The translations under genes and the position numbers were made by a program. The notes beneath the pieces are model-generated. The model had not been told where the DNA came from. It saw only the letters and a program-made list of their open reading frames with translations, and did not search any database. From Pseudarthrobacter naphthalenicus (GTDB lineage Bacteria; Actinomycetota; Actinomycetes; Actinomycetales; Micrococcaceae), in contig NZ_JARESG010000013.1 of the NCBI RefSeq assembly GCF_029076445.1, forward strand, positions 81,546 through 145,545: a DNA stretch of 64,000 nt. Direction: 5' to 3'. Below are positions 20,997 to 30,408 of the stretch, in pieces (position 1 is the stretch's first letter; each line of letters opens with the position of its first letter).

Positions 20997-21377
20997 TCAG
21001 TGGGCGTCGTAGGCGGCGGCCAGGAGCTTGACCGCTTCCGCAAACGTGGCCCCCTGCGCCTTCGCCACCGAAGCGTAGGCGCCTGCGGCAGCGGAAAGCG
21101 CATTCGACCGCTCACCACGCGCGCTGATGACGGTGCCGTTCCTGCCTTGGGTGGCGACCACTCCGGCCGCCTCGAGTTCCTTATAGGCGCGGGCCACGGT
21201 ATGCGGGGCAACGTCAAGTTGTTCCGCCAGCGCACGGACCGCCGGAAGTCTGGTTCCGGGCGGCAGCTCACCGCTGTCGGCCAGCCGGATCACCTGCAGC
21301 CGCAACTGCTCAAAGAGTGGCACAGTGCTGGCCTGGTTAGGTGTCCACGTCCCGGGGAACCCCTGGGCTGGACTCAT
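20997..21377 (-). CDS. GntR-family transcriptional regulator, YtrA-like
   Basis: A 126-residue regulator: a GntR winged-helix domain (about 20-90, with LPAVRALAEQLDVAPHTVARAYKEL) and a short C-terminal helical tail instead of a full ligand domain. That is the YtrA subfamily, which usually represses an adjacent ABC transporter. Its ATG overlaps the TGA of the upstream exporter gene (ATGA), so it is the third gene of the exporter operon and probably its own regulator. Confidence 0.88.
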   Translation of the reverse strand: MSPAQGFPGTWTPNQASTVPLFEQLRLQVIRLADSGELPPGTRLPAVRALAEQLDVAPHTVARAYKELEAAGVVATQGRNGTVISARGERSNALSAAAGAYASVAKAQGATFAEAVKLLAAAYDAH

Positions 21378-23173
21378 CGGCCTGCCTCCAGTGTTCCGGC
21401 CCGGCCGGCAAACTGGGCCTTGTAGAGCCGTGCATAGTGGCCGTTGGCAGCCAACAGGTTTTGGTGCGTACCTTGCTCTGCGATGCGTCCGTGATCCATG
21501 ACCAAGATTAGATCAGCGTCCCGGACCGTAGACAAACGGTGGGCGATGACAAAACTTGTTTTGCCCCGCCGCAATCTCTGCATGGCCTGGCGGATCAGCA
21601 CCTCAATGCGTGAATCCACTGAACTTGTGGCCTCGTCAAGGATCAGCACCCCGCGGTCTGCCAGCTGCGCCCGTGCGATGGCGATGAGCTGGCGCTGCCC
21701 GTGACTCAGCGGCTCCCCGCCGCTGTCCAGGACGGAGTCGTAGCCGGCCGGCATGGACCGCACGAAGTGGTCCAGGTGGCTGGCCTCCGCCGCAGCAGTC
21801 ACCTCTGCGTCCGTTGCGCCGGGCCGGCCGTATTCGATGTTCTCCCTGATGGTGCCCGCGAAGAGCCAGGCATCCTGGAGCACCACTCCGAAACCCTCGC
21901 GCAGGGTATCCCTGGACATGACGGCAATGTCGGTGCCGCCGATGCTGATCCGGCCCGCGTCAGGTTCGTAAAACCGCATCAGAAGATTCACAACAGTGGT
22001 CTTACCGGCCCCGGTATGTCCGACGATAGCCACCGTCTGCCCCGGCTCCACCGTAAACGAGAGGTCCCGGATGACGGGTTCGCCTGCGTAGCCAAAGGTG
22101 ACGTTGTCAAAAACGATTCGTCCGGCCGGCAGGGCAGCCGGGCCGGATTCCTTTGGCTCGACAGGAATCTCCTCGGCGTCGAGGAGTTCGAAGACCCGGT
22201 GCGCCGAAGCCGCGCAGGACTGCATGACGTTCAGCATGCCGCCGATCTGGCTCACCGGTTGCGTGAACAGGCGGCTGAACTGGATAAACGCCAGAATTCC
22301 ACCAATGGTCATGGCACCAAGGGTGACCTGGAATGCGCCCACCACTGCGACGGCGATGTAGGTCAGGTTGGAAATCAGGATCATCAGGGGCTGAACAAGC
22401 CCTGACACGTATTCGGCGAGGGCGGACGCGCGGGTGAGCCGGTCGTTGCTGGCACGGAAGACCTCTGCTGCGCGGTCCTGGTGCCCGAAGGCCATCACCA
22501 CCTCATGGCCGGTGATGAATTCCTCCACGTGCGCGTTCAGGACCCCGGTTTCGGTCCACTGGCCCGCAAAATGTGCCTGGGATTTGCGTGCCACCAGAAC
22601 CGTTATCACGGTGGACACCGGCACCGAGACCAGGGCAATCAGCGCCAGGAGGGGCGATATCCAGAGCATCATGGCCAAGGCGCCGGACAGCATCAGAACA
22701 GAAATGATCAGTTGCGTCAGGACCTGGCTCAGTGACTGGGAAATGTTGTCGATGTCGTTGGTGACCCGGCTCAGGACGTCGCCGCGGGACTTCCCGTGAA
22801 AGTAGTTGGAGGGAAGCCTGTGCAGCTTTTCCTCAACGGATGCCCGGAGGCCCTGCATCAGGCCCTGGACTGACCCCGCGGTCAGCTTCCCCTGGACCCA
22901 GTTGAAAAGGGAAGCCCCGACGTACATCAACGCGACAACTGCCAGCAGCCGGCCCAGCCGGTCCCGCTCAAACAGGCCGCTGTACACCCCGTCCACCACG
23001 ATGTCCGTGGCTTCCCCGAGGTAATTCGGGGCGGCCACGTTCAGCCCGGCGAAGCAACACGTGGCTATGACGGCGGCACGCATCCGCCACCGGAAGGGGT
23101 GCAGCAGGCTGAGCAGTCGGCGGGCAGCGGGCCAGAACTCCTTGTCCGGTGCGCCCGGGATCGGCCCGGTCAC
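21374..23173 (-). CDS. ABC exporter half-transporter (membrane-ATPase fusion), subunit B
   Basis: A 599-residue type IV ABC half-exporter with six membrane segments (about residues 30-330) and a C-terminal ATPase. Walker A is GHTGAGKTTV, the signature is LSHGQRQL (His replaces the second Gly of LSGGQ), Walker B is VLILDEATSS with the catalytic Glu, and the switch His is in IAHRLST. It overlaps its partner by 4 bp (ATGA) upstream and the GntR gene by 4 bp downstream. The substrate is unknown; multidrug or lipid export is typical. Confidence 0.92.
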   Translation of the reverse strand: MTGPIPGAPDKEFWPAARRLLSLLHPFRWRMRAAVIATCCFAGLNVAAPNYLGEATDIVVDGVYSGLFERDRLGRLLAVVALMYVGASLFNWVQGKLTAGSVQGLMQGLRASVEEKLHRLPSNYFHGKSRGDVLSRVTNDIDNISQSLSQVLTQLIISVLMLSGALAMMLWISPLLALIALVSVPVSTVITVLVARKSQAHFAGQWTETGVLNAHVEEFITGHEVVMAFGHQDRAAEVFRASNDRLTRASALAEYVSGLVQPLMILISNLTYIAVAVVGAFQVTLGAMTIGGILAFIQFSRLFTQPVSQIGGMLNVMQSCAASAHRVFELLDAEEIPVEPKESGPAALPAGRIVFDNVTFGYAGEPVIRDLSFTVEPGQTVAIVGHTGAGKTTVVNLLMRFYEPDAGRISIGGTDIAVMSRDTLREGFGVVLQDAWLFAGTIRENIEYGRPGATDAEVTAAAEASHLDHFVRSMPAGYDSVLDSGGEPLSHGQRQLIAIARAQLADRGVLILDEATSSVDSRIEVLIRQAMQRLRRGKTSFVIAHRLSTVRDADLILVMDHGRIAEQGTHQNLLAANGHYARLYKAQFAGRAGTLEAGR

Positions 23174-24903
23174 TGGAGGCTCTCCAGGGCCAACTGCGAC
23201 TCGGCGATTTCGCGGTAGGTGGTGGAGGCTTCCAACAGCTCAAGGTGCGTCCCCTGCGCGACCAGCCGCCCGTCGTCGAGCACTAAAATCCGGTCAGCGC
23301 CGGCAACGGTGGAGATCCGCTCGGCGACCACGACCACCACGGCCTCGGTCAGGGTGTCCGCGAGGGCATCCCGGAGCCGGTTCTCGGTACCGAAATCGAG
23401 TGCGGAAAAGCTGTCATCAAAGAGATAGATCGGCGCCTGCCGGACCAAGGCGCGGGCGATGCAGATGCGTTGCCGCTGGCCGCCGGAGAGCGTCACTCCG
23501 CCTTGGCCGACTTCGGTGGCCAGCCCGAGGGGAAGTTCGCGGACAAACCCTGCCGCCTGCGCAGTTTCCAGCGCCTGCCAGAGCTCGGGGTCGGTGGCCT
23601 CTGGATCGGCGATCCGCAGGTTATGGGCGATGGTCCCCGTGAACAGATGCGACCGCTGCGGGACAACGGCCATGGAACGGCGAAGGACTTCCAGCGGGAC
23701 GGTGCGGATGTCCCGGCCGCCGATGGTGATGGTCCCGGCGGTGGCATCAAGAAAGCGGGGCAACAGGCCCAGCAGGGTTGATTTGCCGCTGCCCGTTGAG
23801 CCGATAACGGCAACGGTAGTGCCTGGGCTTGCTGTAAAGCTGATGTTTTGGAGCACCGGACTTTCGGCACCGGGATAGGCGAAGCGCACATCCGTGAAGG
23901 TGATGCTGCCCCCGTCGAAGGCTTCCCCGCGCACGTCCCCCACATCCCGGACCGAAGGCTGGGTATTGAGCACAGCATTGAGACGCTCAGCGCACGCCGC
24001 CGCGCGCGGGGCCGCGGTCAGGACGTACATGGCCATCATGATGGCCAGCAGAATCTGCATGATATAGGCGATGAAGGCCGTCAGGGCCCCGATGTTCATC
24101 TCGCCGGAGAACACCCGGTGTCCCCCGAACCACACCACGGCCACGGAGGAAAGATTCACCACGATCATGATCAGCGGAAGCATTGCGGCAATGACCAGGG
24201 CGGATTTCAGGTTGTTTCCGGTCAAGCTGGTATTTGCCCGGGCAAACCGGCGTTTCTCGTGGCCCTGCCTGACAAAGGAACGGATGACGTTGGCTCCGAT
24301 GATCTGCTCGCGCAGGATCTGCCCGGTGGCGTCCAGCAGTTCCTGGCCGCCGCGGTAGAGCGGTATCAGACGCCGGACGATCAGGTACATGATGAGCAGA
24401 AGCACCGGCATGATGATGACGACGATGCTGGACAACACCACGTCCTGCTGCCAGGCAAGATAGACCCCGCCCACTGCCATGACGGGCGCCGCCACCAGCA
24501 TGGTGAATACCAGGACCGCGAACGACTGGATCTGCTGGGTGTCGTTTGTGGCCCTGGTGACGAGGCTATGGGCACCGAAGGACGCCACCTCCTGGGACGA
24601 AAGCGACTGGATTTTGGTGAAAACCTCAGCCCTCAGCTGTTGGCCAAGGGTCATGGCCACAACAGCGCCCAGGTAGCCGGCAGCCACAGCCGCTGCCGCC
24701 TGGATGGCCGCAACCAGGGCCATATCAACGCCGAGCCGGACAATCTCGGGGGTGTTGCCGGCCACGATGCCGTCATCGATGATGGCAGCGTTAATGGTGG
24801 GCAGCAGCAGAATGCCCGCGGTCTGAACCAGCTGCAGGGCGATGATGGCGGCTACACGGCCCTTGTTGCCTGCCAGCAACCTCATCAATAAGGCGAAAAG
24901 CAC
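23170..24903 (-). CDS. ABC exporter half-transporter (membrane-ATPase fusion), subunit A
   Basis: A 577-residue type IV ABC half-exporter. Walker A is GSTGSGKSTL and the signature LSGGQRQR is canonical. Walker B reads IYLFDDSFSA, with Asp instead of the catalytic Glu, and the switch region is VAERIST with Glu instead of His. Together with its neighbour this is a heterodimer with one degenerate ATP site. The GTG at 24903 is favoured by AGGAGG 4 nt upstream; the ATG at 24885 and the in-frame extension to 24960 are alternatives. Confidence 0.9.
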   Translation of the reverse strand: MLFALLMRLLAGNKGRVAAIIALQLVQTAGILLLPTINAAIIDDGIVAGNTPEIVRLGVDMALVAAIQAAAAVAAGYLGAVVAMTLGQQLRAEVFTKIQSLSSQEVASFGAHSLVTRATNDTQQIQSFAVLVFTMLVAAPVMAVGGVYLAWQQDVVLSSIVVIIMPVLLLIMYLIVRRLIPLYRGGQELLDATGQILREQIIGANVIRSFVRQGHEKRRFARANTSLTGNNLKSALVIAAMLPLIMIVVNLSSVAVVWFGGHRVFSGEMNIGALTAFIAYIMQILLAIMMAMYVLTAAPRAAACAERLNAVLNTQPSVRDVGDVRGEAFDGGSITFTDVRFAYPGAESPVLQNISFTASPGTTVAVIGSTGSGKSTLLGLLPRFLDATAGTITIGGRDIRTVPLEVLRRSMAVVPQRSHLFTGTIAHNLRIADPEATDPELWQALETAQAAGFVRELPLGLATEVGQGGVTLSGGQRQRICIARALVRQAPIYLFDDSFSALDFGTENRLRDALADTLTEAVVVVVAERISTVAGADRILVLDDGRLVAQGTHLELLEASTTYREIAESQLALESLQ

Positions 24904-25049
24904 TACACCTCCTGGGTTGGTGGGGAGGCCGATGAGGCTGAGGCTTTTGGCCATCCCCACGAGGCCGGTTATTCCTCATTTCCGACTGAACATTCACTGT
25001 TAGTCACATGGCTATACGGGCCTTGTAAATAACATCGAACGAATGGAGT

Positions 25050-25835
25050 TTAGGCGGAAAGTTGCTTTTGCGCTACGGCGAAGATCCGCCGGAAGGGAAA
25101 AACTGTCCCGTGGGCGGTGGCAGGATAGGCAATCCGCAGTGCGGCAGCGTACTCGGCTTCGAAAGCCGCACCTTCCTGGGGTGAGAGGACGGCCAGCACC
25201 GGCCGCAGCGCGGTGCCGCGCACCCACTCAAGCACCGGATCGGTCCCGGGGAGTACCTGCTGATAGGTGGTTTCCCAAGCGTCGGCAGTGCATCCCGCGT
25301 CCAGCATGGTGCGCAGATAGTCGGCCGGTTCCCCCACGGATTCCCCGCCGCGGAGAACGCCTTTCAGCAGCGGCCGCCAGCGGGCGGTGGCGGCCAACTC
25401 CCGCATAAGGGTGTGTGACGGGGCGTTGAAGTTTCCCGGTACCTGCATGCCGAACCACGCGCCCGCGCGCAACGCGGCCAGCCACCGGCTCAGCATCTCC
25501 TGGTGCCCGGGCACCCACTGCAGTGCGGCGTTGGTGACCACCACGTCGGTTTCACCCGAGGGCATCCACTGGGCAATGTCGGCCTGTGCAAAGGCCAGGC
25601 CGGGAGAAGCGTCGGCCTGGCCGGCGGCCCGTTCCAGCATTTCAGCTGACGAGTCGAGGCCCAGGACCCTGGCCTCGGGCCATCGCCGGGCGAGGGTGGC
25701 CGTCAGGTTGCCGGGGCCGCAGCCCAGATCGACCACCTGACGGGGGCGGTCCGGCCGGATCCTGCCTGTGAGGTCAAAAAACGGCCGGTCGCGGTAGTCG
25801 CCGAACTGGACGTACTTCAGGGGATCCCACTTCAC
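25050..25835 (-). CDS. tam: trans-aconitate 2-methyltransferase
   Basis: A 261-residue SAM-dependent methyltransferase. The N-terminal KWDPLKYVQFGDYRDRPF and RIRPDRPRQVVDLGCGPGN (SAM loop at about 37-45) match the Tam family, which methylates trans-aconitate, an inhibitor of aconitase formed spontaneously from cis-aconitate. The GTG at 25835 follows GGAGG at good spacing. It stands alone, divergent from the helicase gene. Confidence 0.9.
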   Translation of the reverse strand: MKWDPLKYVQFGDYRDRPFFDLTGRIRPDRPRQVVDLGCGPGNLTATLARRWPEARVLGLDSSAEMLERAAGQADASPGLAFAQADIAQWMPSGETDVVVTNAALQWVPGHQEMLSRWLAALRAGAWFGMQVPGNFNAPSHTLMRELAATARWRPLLKGVLRGGESVGEPADYLRTMLDAGCTADAWETTYQQVLPGTDPVLEWVRGTALRPVLAVLSPQEGAAFEAEYAAALRIAYPATAHGTVFPFRRIFAVAQKQLSA

Positions 25836-25930
25836 AGTTCCTCCATAATTGGGCGCCGGGTGGCTTCCCGCGAGCCTAACCCCGCCATGCCCGGATATCG
25901 GGCATCTGCGGGGCACTAAGCTGGAAATCA

Positions 25931-28477
25931 ATGAAACTCGTTGACCAGCTGCCTGTCCTGTCCGCCTCGAACCGCCCGGCCGCAGGCATCGACCCGGACG
26001 TGCTCTACAGCCGGTTCCTTGAGTGGACCGGGAGCCGCGGCCTGGACCTGTATGCCGCCCAGGACGAAGCCATCATGGAACTGGCCACCGGCGCCAACGT
26101 CATCCTCGCCACGCCCACGGGGTCCGGAAAATCGCTGGTCGCGATCGCGGCACATTTCCAGGCCATGGCACGCGGGCAGCGGAGCTACTACACGGCTCCC
26201 ATCAAGGCCCTGGTTTCAGAGAAGTTCTTCGCCTTGTGTGAGATCTTCGGCGCCGAAAACGTCGGGATGATCACCGGTGATTCAGGCGTGAACCAGGACG
26301 CGCCGATCATCTGCTGCACCGCGGAAATCCTGGCAAACATCGCGCTGCGCGAAGGCGAGGCCGCGGACCTCGGCTCAGTGGTGATGGATGAATTCCATTT
26401 CTACTCCGACCCCCAGCGCGGCTGGGCGTGGCAGGTCCCCCTGCTGGAGCTCCCCCAGGCCCAGTTCCTCCTCATGTCGGCAACGCTGGGAGACGTCAGC
26501 CGCTTTGAGGAGGGCATCACCGAACTGACAGGCCGGCCCACCACTACGGTCAGTTCAGCCGAGCGTCCCATTCCGCTGCATTACTATTACCACGAGACCC
26601 CTGTCCATGAGACGTTGGAGGAGTTGCTCTCCACCCGGCAGGTGCCGGTCTATGTGGTGCATTTCAGCCAGATCGAGGCCATTGACCGTGCCCAGACGCT
26701 GATGAGCATCAATGTGTGCACGCGTGAGGAAAAGGACAAGATCGCCGAGCTGATCGCGAATTTCCGTTTTGCCGCCGGGTTCGGTAAAACCCTCAACAGG
26801 CTGGTCCGGCACGGCATCGGCGTCCACCATGCCGGCATGCTGCCGAAGTACCGGCGGCTCGTGGAACAGCTCGCACAGGCCGGCCTGCTCAAGGTCATCT
26901 GCGGAACTGACACGCTCGGCGTCGGCATCAATGTGCCCATCCGCACCGTCCTGCTCACCGCCCTGAGCAAGTACGACGGCGTGCGCACCCGCCTGCTTAA
27001 CTCGCGGGAGTTCCACCAGATCGCGGGGCGGGCCGGGCGGGCAGGCTACGACACCGCGGGCACGGTGGTGGTGCAGGCGCCGGAGCATGTGATCGAGAAC
27101 GTCAAGGCAATGGCCAAGGCCACGGCGAAGTTCGGCGACGACCAGAAGAAGCTGCGCCAGGTGGTCCGGAAGAAGCCGCCGGAAGGGTTTGTGTCCTGGG
27201 GCGAACCCACGTTCAAACGGCTGGTCGAGTCGGCGCCGGATCCCCTCAGCTCCAGTTTCACCGTGACCCACTCCATGCTGATGAACCTGATGGAACGGCC
27301 GGGGGACCCGTTTGCCGCGGCACGCCGGCTGCTGACCGAGAACCATGAAACCCGGCCCGCGCAGCTACGGCTGATGAAACGCGCCCTGGGAATCTACCGC
27401 GAACTCCTGGCCGCCGAAGTGGTGGAACGCATCCCCGAAGCGGAGCAGGGCGCAGACGGCAGGACCGTCCGGCTGACCGTCCACCTGCAGGCCAACTTTG
27501 CCCTGAATCAGCCGCTCTCGCCGTTTGCGCTGGCGGCGCTGGAACTGCTTGACCCGGAGTCGCCGTCGTACGCCCTTGACGTGGTGTCCGTGATCGAAGC
27601 GACCCTCGAAAAGCCCCGGCAGATCCTGTCCGCCCAGCAGAAGAAGGCCCGCGGGGAAGCCATTGCGGCGATGAAGGCTGACGGCATCGAATACGACCAG
27701 CGGATGGCCATGCTGGAAGAGGTTACTTACCCGCAGCCGCTCGCCGAAATGCTGGGCGAGGCGTTCGAGGTCTACCGCAAGGCCGCACCCTGGGTGGGCG
27801 ACTTTGAACTGGCGCCCAAGTCGGTGGTCCGGGATATGTACGAACGGGCCATGAACTTCGGCGAGTTCGTCCAGTTCTACGGCCTGGCCCGCTCCGAAGG
27901 CATCGTCCTGCGTTACCTCGCGGACTGCTTCAAGGCGCTGCGCCAGACGGTGCCGCAGGACCTGCTGCGTGAGGATCTTGAGGACCTCATTGCCTGGCTG
28001 GGTGAGCTGGTCCGGCAGGTCGACTCCAGCCTCCTGGACGAATGGGAGGAATTGACCTCCGGCGTGGCACCCACCCCGCACGACGAACCTCCTCCCCCGC
28101 CGCCGTCGCTCACGTCCAACATCAGGGCCTTCCGGGTGATGGTCCGGAACGAAATGTTCCGCCGCGTGGAACTGTTCGCCGACGAGGACGCCGCCGCGCT
28201 GGGCGAGCTGGATGCCGGCGCCGGCTGGGATGCGGAGCGGTGGGAAGACGTTTTGGACGACTACTTCGACGAACACAACGACATCGGCACCGGGCCTGAC
28301 GCCCGCGGCCCCGGGCTGCTCATCATCACCGAGGAACCGGGGCTGTGGAAAGTCCGGCAGATCTTCGACGACCCGGCCGGCAACCATGACTGGGGCATTT
28401 CCGCCGAAGTGGACCTGGCGGCGTCGGACGAAACCGGAACCGCCGTGGTCCAGGTCACCGGCGTCAACCGGCTGTAG
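25931..28477 (+). CDS. SKI2-type DEAD/DEAH-box helicase with actinobacterial C-terminal (DUF3516-like) domain
   Basis: An 848-residue superfamily 2 helicase. Walker A is ATPTGSGKS (residues 60-68), motif II is MDEFHFY (152-158; DEFH rather than DEVH/DEIH), motif III LMSATLGD (about 184-191), and motif VI QIAGRAGRAGYD. The C-terminal 400 residues look like the DUF3516 region found with this helicase in actinobacteria. An RNA helicase role is likely by family but untested for this protein. It is followed 12 bp later by the CoA-transferase gene. Confidence 0.85.
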   Translation: MKLVDQLPVLSASNRPAAGIDPDVLYSRFLEWTGSRGLDLYAAQDEAIMELATGANVILATPTGSGKSLVAIAAHFQAMARGQRSYYTAPIKALVSEKFFALCEIFGAENVGMITGDSGVNQDAPIICCTAEILANIALREGEAADLGSVVMDEFHFYSDPQRGWAWQVPLLELPQAQFLLMSATLGDVSRFEEGITELTGRPTTTVSSAERPIPLHYYYHETPVHETLEELLSTRQVPVYVVHFSQIEAIDRAQTLMSINVCTREEKDKIAELIANFRFAAGFGKTLNRLVRHGIGVHHAGMLPKYRRLVEQLAQAGLLKVICGTDTLGVGINVPIRTVLLTALSKYDGVRTRLLNSREFHQIAGRAGRAGYDTAGTVVVQAPEHVIENVKAMAKATAKFGDDQKKLRQVVRKKPPEGFVSWGEPTFKRLVESAPDPLSSSFTVTHSMLMNLMERPGDPFAAARRLLTENHETRPAQLRLMKRALGIYRELLAAEVVERIPEAEQGADGRTVRLTVHLQANFALNQPLSPFALAALELLDPESPSYALDVVSVIEATLEKPRQILSAQQKKARGEAIAAMKADGIEYDQRMAMLEEVTYPQPLAEMLGEAFEVYRKAAPWVGDFELAPKSVVRDMYERAMNFGEFVQFYGLARSEGIVLRYLADCFKALRQTVPQDLLREDLEDLIAWLGELVRQVDSSLLDEWEELTSGVAPTPHDEPPPPPPSLTSNIRAFRVMVRNEMFRRVELFADEDAAALGELDAGAGWDAERWEDVLDDYFDEHNDIGTGPDARGPGLLIITEEPGLWKVRQIFDDPAGNHDWGISAEVDLAASDETGTAVVQVTGVNRL

Positions 28478-28489
28478 GGGCGCAGCACC

Positions 28490-29860
28490 GTGGAATCCGT
28501 CCCCGACCTGACCGCCAGCCTGCGGGTCCTGGACGCCGTGAAGGCCCAGCCTGCGGCACGGTGGGAGGGGCCCCGGTGGTGGTGGGGCGGTCCACTGGAT
28601 GTTGAGGGCCTGGCGCTTGGCGCGGTCCAGGCCGCCGCCACAGCGTTGAACGCCCTGACCGCGGCACCCGGGAGATATGCCCTCGCTTCCGGTTCCACGG
28701 CCGCTTCCTTCGATTCGCTGGGGCATCTGCGGATCGCCGGCAGGAAAGCGGAAGGTTTCGCTCCGCTGTCCGGATTCCGCCGCACCGGAGACGGTTGGAT
28801 CCGCCTGCATGCAAACTATCCGCACCACGCGGCCCGTCTGATGGCTGCCCTGTCCGCCGACACGCCACCGGCGGTGGACCGCGCACTGCTGCACATGACC
28901 TCCCTCGAGGCGGAGGAAGCCATTACGGCGCACCAGGGTGTGGCGGCTGCCGTCCGCACGCGCGCGGACTGGCTCACGACGCCGATGCACGCGGCCGCCG
29001 GCGCCGGGCCGTGGATCCGCATTTCACGGCCGCCCGGGCAGGCCCGGCAAGGCGGTCCGCTCCCGTCATGGACGCCATCCCCTGATCCACGCCGTCCTTT
29101 GGCCGGGCTGAAGGTCCTGGACCTGACCCGCGTCATCGCCGGGCCCACGGCCACCCGCCTGCTCGCGGCCCTCGGTGCGGATGTCCTGCGCATTGACCCG
29201 CCGCACCTCCCGGAGCTGACCGACGCCTACATCGACTCCGGCTTCGACAAACGCAGTGCCGTGGCTGACTTCCGGAGCGCCGCCGGCCTCGAGGCCGTGA
29301 GGGGCCTCGCCGGGTCTGCTGATGTGGTGGTGGCCGGGTACCGTGCGGGTGGCCTGGACCGGTTCGGTCTGGGCGCTGAGCCGCTGTTGGCCGCCCGTCC
29401 CGGCCTTGTGGTGGTCACCCTCAGCGCGTGGGGTGACGGCGGTCCATGGAACGGCCGGCGCGGCTTTGACAGCCTGGTCCAGGCAGCCACCGGGATCGCT
29501 GCAAGATATGGCCGGGGCGCCGCCAACGCCTGGGTTCCCGGCGCGCTCCCCGTGCAGGCGCTGGATCACGCCACCGGGTACGGCCTGGCGGCGGCAGCCC
29601 TCGCCTTGCTGGCCGAACGGATCAGCAGCGGGCTTGGCGGCAGCGCACGGCTGTCGCTGGCACGGACCGCTGAGGAACTGGTGCGGCTCCCTGAAGCACA
29701 CAACTCCGCTGCTCCCCTGCCGGACCCGGAGTTCCGGAGCATGGCAAGCCCCTATGGGAGCCTGCGTTTTGTGGGACCGCCCCTGCTGGCTGACGGTGTG
29801 CCGCTGGAGTATGCCGAAAGCCCGGTCCGGTACGGCAGCTCCGAACTTCGCTGGCGGTAG
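28490..29860 (+). CDS. CoA transferase, CaiB/BaiF family (extended form)
   Basis: A 456-residue family III CoA transferase. The family's usual N-terminal block (GLKVLDLTRVIAGPTATRLL) appears only at about residue 204, after about 200 residues containing GFRRTGDGWIRLHANYPHH, which resembles a mid-domain segment of the same family. The order suggests a duplicated or rearranged half, as in some long actinobacterial members. Family III enzymes move CoA between carboxylic acids; the substrate here is unknown. GTG start, 12 bp after the helicase. Confidence 0.75.
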   Translation: MESVPDLTASLRVLDAVKAQPAARWEGPRWWWGGPLDVEGLALGAVQAAATALNALTAAPGRYALASGSTAASFDSLGHLRIAGRKAEGFAPLSGFRRTGDGWIRLHANYPHHAARLMAALSADTPPAVDRALLHMTSLEAEEAITAHQGVAAAVRTRADWLTTPMHAAAGAGPWIRISRPPGQARQGGPLPSWTPSPDPRRPLAGLKVLDLTRVIAGPTATRLLAALGADVLRIDPPHLPELTDAYIDSGFDKRSAVADFRSAAGLEAVRGLAGSADVVVAGYRAGGLDRFGLGAEPLLAARPGLVVVTLSAWGDGGPWNGRRGFDSLVQAATGIAARYGRGAANAWVPGALPVQALDHATGYGLAAAALALLAERISSGLGGSARLSLARTAEELVRLPEAHNSAAPLPDPEFRSMASPYGSLRFVGPPLLADGVPLEYAESPVRYGSSELRWR

Positions 29861-29907
29861 CAGCCCGGCGGGCGCCGGCTGCAACAGAGCCCTTGTAAAC
29901 TCGACCC

Positions 29908-30408
29908 ATGAGTGTAATCCGCCCCGCCACCCCGCAAGACGTCCCCGTCATTCTGCAGATGATCCACGAATTGGCCATCTACGAGAAAGAACCCGACGCA
30001 GTTCAAAATACGCCCGAACTGCTGGCCGGGGTGCTGTTCGGCGAGAATCCCCGAGTGTTCGCCGCGATGGCCGAGAACGCCGGAGGCGAGGTCCAGGGGT
30101 TCGCTCTTTGGTTTCTGAACTACTCCACGTGGGAAGGGGTCCACGGCATCTATCTGGAGGACCTTTACGTCAGCCCGGATGCCCGCGGGGAAGGCCACGG
30201 CAAGGCGCTCCTGAAGCACCTGGCCGCCACCGCCGTCGAAAACGGGTATGCCCGGGTGGAATGGAGCGTCCTGGACTGGAACGAGCCGTCCATCAACTTC
30301 TACCGGAGCCTGGGTGCCCGGCCCATGGACGGCTGGTCTACGTTCCGGCTGACCGGCGCGGCACTGGAAAGCTTCGGCACCAACACGCCGGCGGCTGCCC
30401 GTGCCTGA
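29908..30408 (+). CDS. GNAT-family N-acetyltransferase (diamine/thialysine acetyltransferase-like)
   Basis: A 166-residue single-domain GNAT protein. The acetyl-CoA loop is DARGEGHGKALL (residues about 90-101), and the C-terminal WSVLDWNEPSINFYRSLGA is typical of the spermidine/diamine acetyltransferase subgroup (acceptor inferred from similarity). It overlaps the following hydrolase gene by 8 bp, suggesting coupled translation. Confidence 0.85.
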   Translation: MSVIRPATPQDVPVILQMIHELAIYEKEPDAVQNTPELLAGVLFGENPRVFAAMAENAGGEVQGFALWFLNYSTWEGVHGIYLEDLYVSPDARGEGHGKALLKHLAATAVENGYARVEWSVLDWNEPSINFYRSLGARPMDGWSTFRLTGAALESFGTNTPAAARA

